Of a stretch of DNA of 34,296 nt, positions 8,368 to 16,183 are shown piece after piece (position 1 is the first letter of the stretch; each line of letters begins with the position of its first letter). Location of the stretch: positions 1-34,296 of the forward strand of contig QHYK01000100.1 of the NCBI GenBank assembly GCA_003224085.1. The letters run 5' to 3'. The notes beneath the pieces are model-generated. The model was given only the letters and a program-made list of their open reading frames with translations. It had not been told where the DNA came from and made no database searches. The translations under genes were made by a program, and so were the position numbers. The stretch comes from Acidobacteriota bacterium (lineage in GTDB: Bacteria > Acidobacteriota > Terriglobia > Acidiferrales > UBA7541).

Positions 8368-9844
8368 CCTTCGCTCCAAACCTTATCTAGCTTTCGATTT
8401 CGGAGCGGAAAGCGGACGTGCAGTTCTTGCCCATCTGCAGTCGGGAATTCTCACGATTGAAGAAGTCCACCGCTTCCCCAATGAGCCCGTCGAATACGGG
8501 GGTTCGCTTCATTGGGACGCCCCACGTCTCTGGTTCGAAGTGCGCAAGGCGCTGGCCGGCGTGGAGGAGATGGAACCGGCGGGTATCGGGGTGGACGCGT
8601 GGGGCGTGGACTACGCCTTGCTCGGTGAACGTGGAGAGCTACTTCAGAATCCGTATCACTATCGCGACCGCCGCACGCAGGGAATAATGGAAGACGTTTT
8701 TCGAACAGTATCCAAGGAGGAGATCTACGCGGCGACGGGCATTCAATTCATGCCCATCAACACTCTCTTCCAGCTCTACGCTGCGCAGCGAGAGACTCCC
8801 GCCATACTTGCGGCAGCCAAGCAACTGGTTACCATCCCGGACCTCTTCAATTACTGGCTGACCGGAAATGTCGTTTGCGAATTCACGAACGCAACCACAA
8901 CTCAGCTCGTTGACCCTTTCCGCCGCAATTGGGCAACGGATCTCATGCGCAAGGTTGGGCTTCGTCCTGAACTCCCGGCATCCATCATCGAGCCAGGCTC
9001 GATCATCGGAACGCTGCGGCCTTCTATAGCGCAGAATTCTTCTTTTGCTCGAACGCCGGTAATTGCTCCCGCCTGCCATGACACCGGCTCGGCTGTTGCT
9101 GCGATCACAGCTCGCGATGGCACTGCATTCCTCAGTTCTGGAACTTGGTCTCTTATCGGCACCGAACTTGACACACCCATTGTGACTCCTGAAGCTCTCA
9201 AGCTCAACTTCACAAACGAGGGTGGAGTGAATGGAACGACACGCCTACTGAAGAACGTGATGGGACTCTGGATGCTTCAGGGCTGCAGGAATTGGTGGCG
9301 CACACAGGGCCAGAACACCGATTATCGCGAACTTGTCGAACTAGCAGCGCGCGAGCCAGCCTTCGCACATTTGGTAGATCCTGACGACGAGTCTTTCCTG
9401 CGGGTGACTAATATGCCTGCGGCTATCGACGATTTCTGTAAGAGGACGAATCAGCCGACAGCATCGAGTCCGGGTGCCTACGTGCGTTGCGTGTTGGAGA
9501 GCCTGGCATTGAAGTATCGTGGGGTTCTCCGGAGCCTCGAACGGCTTTGCGGAAAGCGCATCGAACAGATTCGGGTCATCGGCGGCGGGTCGAAGAATCG
9601 CCTCCTGAACCAATTCACTGCTGACGCCACTGGCCTAAGGGTGTTGGCTGGTCCCGCGGAAACCACCGCTTTAGGCAACGTGGCGGTCCAGATTCTGGCT
9701 ACCGGCGCCGCCGGTTCACTCCAGGAAGTTCGCGCAATCGTCGATCGGTCTTTTCCAACCGAGGTGTTCAATCCCATTGATCCTGGCCGATGGGACGAAC
9801 AGGCTAAGCGCTTCCAGCACTACAGCGAGGTGACCTATGCCTGA
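8360..9844 (+). CDS. rhaB: L-rhamnulokinase
   Basis: Phosphorylates L-rhamnulose to L-rhamnulose 1-phosphate using ATP. About 494 residues of the FGGY sugar-kinase family, the usual length. The N-terminal phosphate-binding segment 'AFDFGAESGR' (residues 11-20), the substrate-side 'GIGVDAWGVDYALL' (about 75-88), the catalytic-Asp motif 'PACHDTGSAVAA' and the C-terminal adenosine motif 'VIGGGSKNRLLNQFTAD' are all present. The start is ATG 8360 inside the end of rhaI; an in-frame ATG at 8213 lies deep in rhaI and lacks family similarity. The junction ATGCCTAA holds both the rhaB start and the rhaI stop, which implies translational coupling. It overlaps the next gene by 8 bases in the same way. 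Confidence 0.94.
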   Translation: MPNLRSKPYLAFDFGAESGRAVLAHLQSGILTIEEVHRFPNEPVEYGGSLHWDAPRLWFEVRKALAGVEEMEPAGIGVDAWGVDYALLGERGELLQNPYHYRDRRTQGIMEDVFRTVSKEEIYAATGIQFMPINTLFQLYAAQRETPAILAAAKQLVTIPDLFNYWLTGNVVCEFTNATTTQLVDPFRRNWATDLMRKVGLRPELPASIIEPGSIIGTLRPSIAQNSSFARTPVIAPACHDTGSAVAAITARDGTAFLSSGTWSLIGTELDTPIVTPEALKLNFTNEGGVNGTTRLLKNVMGLWMLQGCRNWWRTQGQNTDYRELVELAAREPAFAHLVDPDDESFLRVTNMPAAIDDFCKRTNQPTASSPGAYVRCVLESLALKYRGVLRSLERLCGKRIEQIRVIGGGSKNRLLNQFTADATGLRVLAGPAETTALGNVAVQILATGAAGSLQEVRAIVDRSFPTEVFNPIDPGRWDEQAKRFQHYSEVTYA

Positions 9845-12053
9845 AATCAAAGAAACTAGCCGGCTGAAGGATTTGTGGAATGACGAATACGCGAAAAAGA
9901 TCGCCTCAAACCAGTTGGCCATGCTGCGTTACCGGTCGAACCTGTTGGGTCGAGACTTGCGCATTACAAACTTCGGTGGAGGCAACACGAGTTCCAAGAT
10001 GGAACTCCCTGATCCATTCAGCGGCAAGAGCGTGCGAGTACTCGCGGTCAAAGGAAGCGGCGGGGATATTGGCTCAATCACGGAAGCAGGCTTTGCCCTG
10101 CTTTATCTGGATCGTTTGGAAGAACTCAAAGGTCTTTACCGTGGCGAACAGCACGAAGATGAGATGGTCGGTTACTATCCGTTGGCGGCGTTTGGCGAAA
10201 GCCGTGTTGCGGCATCCATCGACACACCCTTACATGCCTTTTTGCCGTTTCCCCATGTCGACCATCTGCACCCTGACTGGGCGATCGCGCTGGCCGCAAG
10301 TGCCAACGGCAAAAGTAAACTCGATGAATTCAACCGAATATTTGGCCACAAGATCGTCTGGGTTCCCTGGCAACGTCCGGGATTCGATCTTGCCCTGCGA
10401 ATCGAAAGGGCGGTACAGGACAACCCTGGTACCGACGGAATGGTTCTTGGCGGCCACGGGCTTTTCACCTGGGGCATTACACAACGCGAGTGCTACCTGA
10501 ACTCGATTCATATCATCGACCAGATGGGTGAATTCATTGAGCGGCACCAGGCAAAGAAGGGGACCCTGTTCGGTGGGCTTGACTCCGCGCCGGTTCAAGA
10601 TCGCCAAACCATCGTCCCTCAGATTCTACCCACGCTTCGCGGAGCTCTGTCATCGAATCGACGCGTGATCGCTCACTATTCTGACGACTCGGACGCCTTG
10701 ACCTTTGCAGGGTCAAAATGGTCGAAAGAGCTGGCCAGGCTTGGGACAAGTTGCCCGGATCACTTCCTGAGAACACGCGTCTGTCCAATGTTCTTGGACT
10801 GGGACCCTGCCAAAGGAACAGTGGCAACTCTAAAGGATGGCATTCAGAGTCAAGTCCTCCAGTACCGCACCTCATACCAGCAGTACTACGAGGCGCACGC
10901 AAAGCCGGATTCTCCGCCGCTCCGCGACTCCAATCCATCGGTGGTAATCATTCCCGGATTAGGGCTGTTCGGCTTCGGCAAAAACAAGAAAGAGGCGCGC
11001 ATCACAACCGAGTTTTTCATCAACGCCATTCATGTCATGGCTGGAGCGAATGCGCTTGAGGACGGTAAAGCGCCAAATCCGTTGCCCCAGGCTCGCACAG
11101 TAGAACAGTCCAAGCAGTTCACCGAGTTCCACAATTATGTCGCCCTCCCACGCGCAGAGGCTTTTCGCATCGAATACTGGGCATTAGAAGAGGCCAAGTT
11201 GCAACGCATGCCTGCGGAAGCCGAGTTCAGCAGGAGGATTTTTCTCATAATTGGCGGGGCCAGTGGTATCGGCCGGGAGACTGCTCTCCTGCTTGCGAAA
11301 AAAGGCGCGCACGTCGTCGTCGCGGATTTCGACGTGGAGGGTGCCAACAAGGTTGCGGCTGAAGCCGGCGCGCTGGGATCACCTGAATTCACTGCCCACA
11401 CAGCCGTTGATCTCGGCTCATCTCAGAGTCTTGCAGAAGCGATAAGATTCACCGTCCTCCGATTCGGCGGCATCGACGGGATTGTGAATACTGCCGCCAT
11501 CTACCCGCTAGCAGGCGCGGAGGGGGAGTTGTCCGATGCGCTCTGGGCAAAGACCTTTCAGGTTAACGTCACGGGAAACTACTGGTTGGCCCGCGAGACA
11601 GCCTGGGTATTCGCCGACCAGAAGCTGCCAGCATCGATTGTCCTCACCAGCTCGGCCAACGCTGTCGTACCTAAGAAAGGCAGCGAAGCATACGACACGA
11701 GCAAGAGCGCCTTGAACCACCTGATCAGGGAACTCGCGATCAAACTTGGCCCGCTGGTGCGGGTCAACGGAATCGCTCCTGCGACGGTGGTTGCTGGCTC
11801 CACAATGTTCCCACGTGACCGCGTGATCCAATCGCTGCAGAAGTACAAAATCGCATTCTCGGATACGGAATCTACGGAAGAACTCCGTTCGAAACTGGCC
11901 GACTTCTACGCGCAACGCACCCTCACCCGGCGCCCGATTCTCCCGCAGGATGGCGCCAGCGCAATCCTCTGGCTGGCCGGCGATCAGAGCGCCAAGACGA
12001 CCGGACATGTGATTCCCGTTGATGGCGGGCTGTGGGAGGCCTTTTTGCGGTAA
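9837..12053 (+). CDS. rhaEW: Bifunctional L-rhamnulose-1-phosphate aldolase / L-lactaldehyde dehydrogenase
   Basis: Cleaves rhamnulose 1-phosphate to dihydroxyacetone phosphate and L-lactaldehyde, and oxidises the latter to L-lactate with NAD. 738 residues in two parts. Residues about 20-430 are a class II aldolase domain ('ITNFGGGNTSSK' at 43-54, metal-site 'PHVDHLHPDW' at 139-148, 'GGHGLFTWG' at 205-213). Residues about 465-738 are an SDR domain with the cofactor loop 'GGASGIG' (473-479), Ser605/606, and the Tyr619-x3-Lys623 pair ('YDTSK'). This fusion is the family also called YuxG or RhaD aldolase/ADH, and it replaces separate RhaD and AldA enzymes. The start codon overlaps the rhaB stop (ATGCCTGA). 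Confidence 0.94.
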   Translation: MPEIKETSRLKDLWNDEYAKKIASNQLAMLRYRSNLLGRDLRITNFGGGNTSSKMELPDPFSGKSVRVLAVKGSGGDIGSITEAGFALLYLDRLEELKGLYRGEQHEDEMVGYYPLAAFGESRVAASIDTPLHAFLPFPHVDHLHPDWAIALAASANGKSKLDEFNRIFGHKIVWVPWQRPGFDLALRIERAVQDNPGTDGMVLGGHGLFTWGITQRECYLNSIHIIDQMGEFIERHQAKKGTLFGGLDSAPVQDRQTIVPQILPTLRGALSSNRRVIAHYSDDSDALTFAGSKWSKELARLGTSCPDHFLRTRVCPMFLDWDPAKGTVATLKDGIQSQVLQYRTSYQQYYEAHAKPDSPPLRDSNPSVVIIPGLGLFGFGKNKKEARITTEFFINAIHVMAGANALEDGKAPNPLPQARTVEQSKQFTEFHNYVALPRAEAFRIEYWALEEAKLQRMPAEAEFSRRIFLIIGGASGIGRETALLLAKKGAHVVVADFDVEGANKVAAEAGALGSPEFTAHTAVDLGSSQSLAEAIRFTVLRFGGIDGIVNTAAIYPLAGAEGELSDALWAKTFQVNVTGNYWLARETAWVFADQKLPASIVLTSSANAVVPKKGSEAYDTSKSALNHLIRELAIKLGPLVRVNGIAPATVVAGSTMFPRDRVIQSLQKYKIAFSDTESTEELRSKLADFYAQRTLTRRPILPQDGASAILWLAGDQSAKTTGHVIPVDGGLWEAFLR

Positions 12054-12116
12054 AGGGCGATGGCGCAAAAGAACTGCTTCTTGCTGTGGGGCCTTAACAA
12101 GCTTTGGGATAACTAC

Positions 12117-12434
12117 ATGCAACGTATTTGCTTCGTTCTCCAAGTTAAACCGGATCGGCTGGAGGAGTACAAGGCCCGCCATCGCAGCGTATGGCCCGAA
12201 ATGCTGGCGGCTTTGCGTGAAACAGGATGGAACAACTACTCCCTGTTCTTGCGCCCAGACGGATTGTTGGTCGGATACCTTGAAACGGAAGACTTTGAAC
12301 GGGCTCGTGCCGGCATGGCTGGCCGCGACGTAAACGAACGTTGGCAAAAAGAGATGGCCGGCTTTTTTGTCCAGCCGGCTGGTGTCTTGCCCGACCGCGC
12401 CATGCAACCGCTCGAAGAGGTATTCCATGTCTAG
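12117..12434 (+). CDS. rhaM: L-rhamnose mutarotase
   Basis: Interconverts the alpha and beta anomers of L-rhamnose so that the isomerase gets its preferred form. About 105 residues, as in the RhaM (RhaU/YiiL) family. Characteristic stretches are present: 'RICFVLQVKPDRLEEYKARH' with the Tyr and His of the active site, 'VWPEMLAALRETGWNNYSLF', and the terminal 'LEEVFHV'. I chose ATG 12117 because family members begin at this point. An in-frame ATG at 12060, seven bases after the rhaEW stop with AGGG in front, would add 19 residues and has the better ribosome binding site, so a longer form is possible. Fourth gene of the operon. Confidence 0.9.
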   Translation: MQRICFVLQVKPDRLEEYKARHRSVWPEMLAALRETGWNNYSLFLRPDGLLVGYLETEDFERARAGMAGRDVNERWQKEMAGFFVQPAGVLPDRAMQPLEEVFHV

Positions 12435-12455
12435 CTCCAATCGTTAAGGACGGAC

Positions 12456-13625
12456 ATGTCGCCAAATCCTGCGCTGGGCGTTTTCTTTCACTGGCTAGGT
12501 GGACTGGCTTCGGCCAGTTTCTACGTTCCCTATCGCGGCGTTCGCCGCTGGTCTTGGGAAACATATTGGTTGGTCGGCGGCCTATTCAGCTGGATTATCG
12601 CTCCCTGGTTTATTGGTCACCTTATGACCCAAGACCTGCTCGCCGTCTTATCGGAGGCATCTACCAGCACGCTGTTCTGGGCATTCTTTTTCGGCCTTCT
12701 TTGGGGTATTGGCGGGCTGACGTTCGGCCTGACCATGCGCTTCCTTGGTCTTTCCCTCGGGATGGCTGTCGCGCTCGGCCTGTGCGCAGCGTTCGGTACG
12801 TTGATGCCTCCCATCTTCAGCGGCGTGTTTGTCCATCAAGTTCTGGGAACAAGCTCCGGACGAGTCATTCTTCTTGGGATTTTTGTCTGTCTGCTGGGCA
12901 TCGCGGCCGCTGGCCTCGCCGGGATTTTCAAAGAACGCGCAATGTCGCCGGAACAGCAGAAGGTCGCAATTGAGGAGTTTGACTTGAAGAAGGGCCTTGC
13001 TGTCGCGACCCTGTCGGGAGTCATGAGCGCTTGCTTTGCCTACGGACTAGCGGCGGGCGCACCCATCAAGGCGCTTACCTTGAAGCACGGCACGCCGCCC
13101 CTGTGGCAAGGACTTCCCGTGCTGGTTGTCGTGCTGGTCGGCGGCTTTAGCACGAATTTCGTTTGGTGCCTCGCGCTTAACATTCGCAACCGTACTGGCT
13201 TTCAATACTTCACGTCAAATTCGAAGAGATACTCGCAAGTGGCAAAAGAAACCATCGTCGAAACCGCCATTGACGCTCCGGGTCGCGAGGTCGTGGAACA
13301 CATTCCTTCAGCCAAGAGAAACAATAGCCAGGAACCGGTACCGATGCTGGCTAATTACCTTTTATGTGCCCTCGCCGGGACAACCTGGTACTTCCAATTC
13401 TTCTTCTACACGATGGGTGAAACCCAGATGGGCAAGTATGGGTTCTCCAGTTGGACCCTGCATATGGCCAGCATCATCATTTTCAGTTCCCTCTGGGGCA
13501 TCGGGTTAAAAGAATGGAAGGGCGCGGGCACCCCTGCAATGCGGCTACTCACTCTGGCTCTTTTCCTGCTCGTAGGATCCACGATGATGGTCGGCTACGG
13601 TAATTACCTCGGAGTGGCGCACTAA
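12456..13625 (+). CDS. rhaT: L-rhamnose/proton symporter
   Basis: Moves L-rhamnose across the inner membrane with a proton. 389 residues with about ten hydrophobic segments. RhaT-type signatures include 'GGLASASFYVPYRGVRRWSW' near the N-terminus, 'LFWAFFFGLLWGIGGLTFGL', 'NFVWCLALNIRNRTG' and 'GTTWYFQFFFYTMGETQMGK'. It is somewhat longer than the Escherichia coli protein (344 residues); the extra length sits in a hydrophilic loop after 'GFQYFTSNSKRYSQ'. AAGGACGG lies just before the ATG. It lies 21 bases after rhaM, so it is surely co-transcribed. With the outer-membrane receptor it gives a complete two-membrane uptake route. Confidence 0.94.
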   Translation: MSPNPALGVFFHWLGGLASASFYVPYRGVRRWSWETYWLVGGLFSWIIAPWFIGHLMTQDLLAVLSEASTSTLFWAFFFGLLWGIGGLTFGLTMRFLGLSLGMAVALGLCAAFGTLMPPIFSGVFVHQVLGTSSGRVILLGIFVCLLGIAAAGLAGIFKERAMSPEQQKVAIEEFDLKKGLAVATLSGVMSACFAYGLAAGAPIKALTLKHGTPPLWQGLPVLVVVLVGGFSTNFVWCLALNIRNRTGFQYFTSNSKRYSQVAKETIVETAIDAPGREVVEHIPSAKRNNSQEPVPMLANYLLCALAGTTWYFQFFFYTMGETQMGKYGFSSWTLHMASIIIFSSLWGIGLKEWKGAGTPAMRLLTLALFLLVGSTMMVGYGNYLGVAH

Positions 13626-13684
13626 CCGGTTTCGTTCGAACGACACCCGCTGCACTGCAGCCGATAGGAGCACTTGAAGAAATC

Positions 13685-13846
13685 ATGAGACGTCAAGAAA
13701 AAGGCATCAGGACGTCTCGGACTTGTGTGGTGTTTCTTCTCGGGTGGTTGCTTTTGCTGGGCAACCGCGCCTCCGCTGCGGCCGGCGCGAAAGATCCAAC
13801 TGACCTCCGTGCCGATTCGCTGACACGGCACGTTCGACGCTCGTAA
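13685..13846 (+). CDS. Small ORF with a signal peptide, possibly a gene remnant
   Basis: Encodes 53 residues: a basic N-terminus (MRRQEKGIRTSR), a hydrophobic core ('TCVVFLLGWLLLLGN') and an Ala-rich cleavage region ('RASAAAGA'), then only about 20 residues before the stop. It sits in the 281-base gap between rhaT and the lactate oxidase gene, on the operon strand. It could be a true small secreted peptide, or the surviving signal sequence of a lost exported enzyme such as a rhamnosidase. The ribosome binding site is weak (GAAGAA). No family is recognised. Confidence 0.4.
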   Translation: MRRQEKGIRTSRTCVVFLLGWLLLLGNRASAAAGAKDPTDLRADSLTRHVRRS

Positions 13847-13906
13847 GGTGCAAGACGGCGGGATACTGCGCTCAAATTGAAAGAATTCTTTAGCACGGAG
13901 GAATTG

Positions 13907-15088
13907 GTGGGTTCAGAACATGGCACGCTCGGACCGCCCAAAGTAGTCAACATTGAGGATCTCCGGCGTCTCGCTCAACAGCGGCTGCCGCGGCCAGTGT
14001 TTGATTACCTCGATGGCGGCGCAGAAGACGAAATCACTTTGCGCGAAAATACCCGAGCGTTTCAGGACATCAGCTTCCGTCCGCGCGGCGCGGTCGCTAT
14101 TAAGAAATGTGCTCTCGCTGTGTCCGTACTGGGCCAGGAGCTTTCGTTTCCCGCTATGCTAGCGCCAGTTGGCTACAGCCGTCTGATGCATCCTGGCGGT
14201 GAAGTTGTAGCGGCCAAAGCGGCGGGAGAAGCGGGTACCGCCTATATCCTCTCAACGATCTCAGGACATAAACTCGAAGCTGTCAAAGCCGCCACAAAAG
14301 GTCCTACTTGGTATCAATTGTATCTGCTGGGCGGCCGGGAAGCTGCCGAAGCGGGCATCGACCGAGCTCGTGCTTCTGGTTATTCGGCCTTGGTAATTAC
14401 GGTGGACACTGCGGTGGCCGGAATGAGAGAGCGCGATCCTCGCAACGGCATGAAGGAGCTTCTCGGCAAGTCCCTCCTCGCGAAGCTACGCTACTTGCCT
14501 GAAATCTTGGCGCATCCTCGATGGCTGGCTGGCTTCCTTGCGGATGGGGGAAAGCCGCGACTGGAGAATATCGTCGTTCCGGGTCAGGGACCGATGAAGC
14601 TCATCGACGTTGCCGCGGCTCTGGTCGACGCCGCGGTGACTTGGGACGATTTGCAATGGATCCGCAAGGTTTGGCCGGGACCTATCGTCGTGAAAGGTAT
14701 CCTCACGGCAGAAGACGCAGATCGTGCGGTCGGCGAAGGCGCCGCCGCTGTTGTTGTCTCGAATCATGGCGGACGGCAGCTCGATTCCGTCTCCGCCACA
14801 ATTCGGGCCCTTCCAGAAGTGGTCTCGGCGGTCAACGGTCGAGCCGAAGTCCTCATGGATGGCGGAATCCGTCGCGGAAGCGACGTCGTGAAAGCGATTT
14901 GTCTCGGCGCACGCGCCGTGCTCGTAGGACGTGCCTATGCGTACGGATTGGCTGCGGCGGGACATCTTGGTGTCGTGCGCGCCCTGGAAATCTTGCGAAG
15001 CGACGTCGAAAGAACCCTTCGACTTCTGGGTTGCCCCGCCGTCTCCGCCTTGGGGCCGTCCTTCGTTGAGTCATTAGGCCGCAGGTGA
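13907..15088 (+). CDS. lldD: FMN-dependent L-lactate dehydrogenase/oxidase (alpha-hydroxy-acid oxidase family)
   Basis: Oxidises L-lactate to pyruvate, probably feeding electrons to the respiratory chain or oxygen. About 393 residues of the alpha-hydroxy-acid oxidase TIM barrel. Visible active-site residues (numbered from the GTG): Tyr34 ('FDYLDGGAEDE'), Tyr136 ('TWYQLYLL'), Lys263 ('VVKGIL'), His287 and Arg290 ('SNHGGRQLD'), and the FMN phosphate site 'LMDGGIRRGSD'. I chose GTG 13907, four bases after GGAGGA; TTG 13904 is equivalent, and a longer frame from TTG 13877 is less likely. It lies downstream of rhaT on the same strand, and its substrate is the product of RhaEW, so the rhamnose context makes L-lactate the likely substrate, although 2-hydroxy-acid oxidases of other specificity share these motifs. 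Confidence 0.88.
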   Translation: MGSEHGTLGPPKVVNIEDLRRLAQQRLPRPVFDYLDGGAEDEITLRENTRAFQDISFRPRGAVAIKKCALAVSVLGQELSFPAMLAPVGYSRLMHPGGEVVAAKAAGEAGTAYILSTISGHKLEAVKAATKGPTWYQLYLLGGREAAEAGIDRARASGYSALVITVDTAVAGMRERDPRNGMKELLGKSLLAKLRYLPEILAHPRWLAGFLADGGKPRLENIVVPGQGPMKLIDVAAALVDAAVTWDDLQWIRKVWPGPIVVKGILTAEDADRAVGEGAAAVVVSNHGGRQLDSVSATIRALPEVVSAVNGRAEVLMDGGIRRGSDVVKAICLGARAVLVGRAYAYGLAAAGHLGVVRALEILRSDVERTLRLLGCPAVSALGPSFVESLGRR

Positions 15089-15233
15089 TCGTCTATCGGC
15101 ACCGCGCGGCTTGATTAACCGTCGGAATGTTGTCTATGAGTTTGTTCGTTGAAAGGCATCAGAACAATTGGCGGCAGCATTGGCCCTCTCTATAGACTCT
15201 TTCACCTACAATTCATCGAGGAGATCGTGAACG

Positions 15234-15827
15234 ATGAAGTTGAAATTGCCTTCTGGGACGTTCGACGCCTATTTGTTCGACTGCGATGGGACAATCGCAG
15301 ATTCGATGCCGCTGCACTACCTTGCATGGAGAACCGCTCTCGCAGAATGGAATTGCAGTTTTTCGGAGGATCTGTTTTATGCATGGGCTGGTTTCGCCGT
15401 GGCAAAGATAATCTCTATTTTGAACGAAAAGCATGGGCTAGACATGCCTGTTGAAGAGGTGGCGCGAAGGAAAGAGGAACTTTATCTTGAAGCGATTCCA
15501 AACCTAAGGGCCGTTCCTGAAGTGCTGGAACACATTAATTTGCAATATGGCCGAATTCCTTTGGCAGTCGTCTCAGGAAGCACTCGCGAATCGGTCAGCG
15601 CTTCGCTGCGTTTCTTGCACCTGCTCGATAAGTTTGAGACGCTCGTTTGCGCGGGAGACTACAAGGAAGGCAAGCCAGACCCTGAAGCATTTTTGATCGC
15701 CGCTGCTCGCCTGAAAGTCAAACCTGAGTCGTGTTTGGTGTTCGAAGACGGGGAGTTGGGAATGGTAGCGGCCGAGGCTGCGGGGATGGCAACGGTGAAA
15801 GTTCCTTCGCGACGAGCAAGGCTATAG
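15234..15827 (+). CDS. HAD-superfamily phosphatase, beta-phosphoglucomutase/YqaB-like
   Basis: 197 residues with all HAD motifs: 'FDCDGTIADS' with Asp16 nucleophile and Asp18, Ser114 in 'VVSGST', Lys147 in 'EGKPDPEAF', and 'VFEDGELGM' with Glu171/Asp172. The cap between the first two motifs resembles beta-phosphoglucomutase and the YqaB fructose-1-phosphate phosphatase group. AGGAG lies about 10 bases before the ATG. It lies 145 bases beyond the lactate oxidase gene on the same strand. A role in removing a toxic sugar phosphate such as rhamnulose 1-phosphate is possible, but nothing in the sequence fixes the substrate. Confidence 0.85.
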   Translation: MKLKLPSGTFDAYLFDCDGTIADSMPLHYLAWRTALAEWNCSFSEDLFYAWAGFAVAKIISILNEKHGLDMPVEEVARRKEELYLEAIPNLRAVPEVLEHINLQYGRIPLAVVSGSTRESVSASLRFLHLLDKFETLVCAGDYKEGKPDPEAFLIAAARLKVKPESCLVFEDGELGMVAAEAAGMATVKVPSRRARL

Positions 15828-16183
15828 AGGGTTGCGGTCCTCACGGCCCGGAAGTCTCAAAAAGAACGTTCGGCAGTGCCCATGGGGAAGTCTTTGGTTA
15901 GCAATCGCAACTTGGCGCCACAGAGCCCGACACCATCAAGACGGAGGTTGATGCGCCAGGTTGCACTTTGCAAGAAAACAGGGTTGAGCAAATGGTCTGG
16001 CAGGGGAAGGCCTGCAAGCGACTCGATGACGCCCTGATAGTAGGTCCAGACGGGCGTGGGTTATCTTCATTGGTTATCTGTTTTGACCTGCACGACGGTG
16101 CCAAGCGGAAAGGTCGACCACAGGAGGACTGACCACCACTTGCCCAGAAAATTCTCAATTTTGACCCGCATCGTCCGTGCGAC
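15828..16183. other. Convergent intergenic region, 356 bases
   Basis: It lies between the ends of the HAD gene and the GH106 gene. On the minus strand two short frames read as plausible peptide (34 codons from ATG 16171, then a different frame around 15900-16050), but neither resembles a known family. No clear terminator was seen. Confidence 0.4.

Noticed and set aside
15898-16171. Short minus-strand frames after the GH106 gene, perhaps a decayed ORF
   Set aside because: Peptides look plausible but match no family, need a frame change, and are too short to support.
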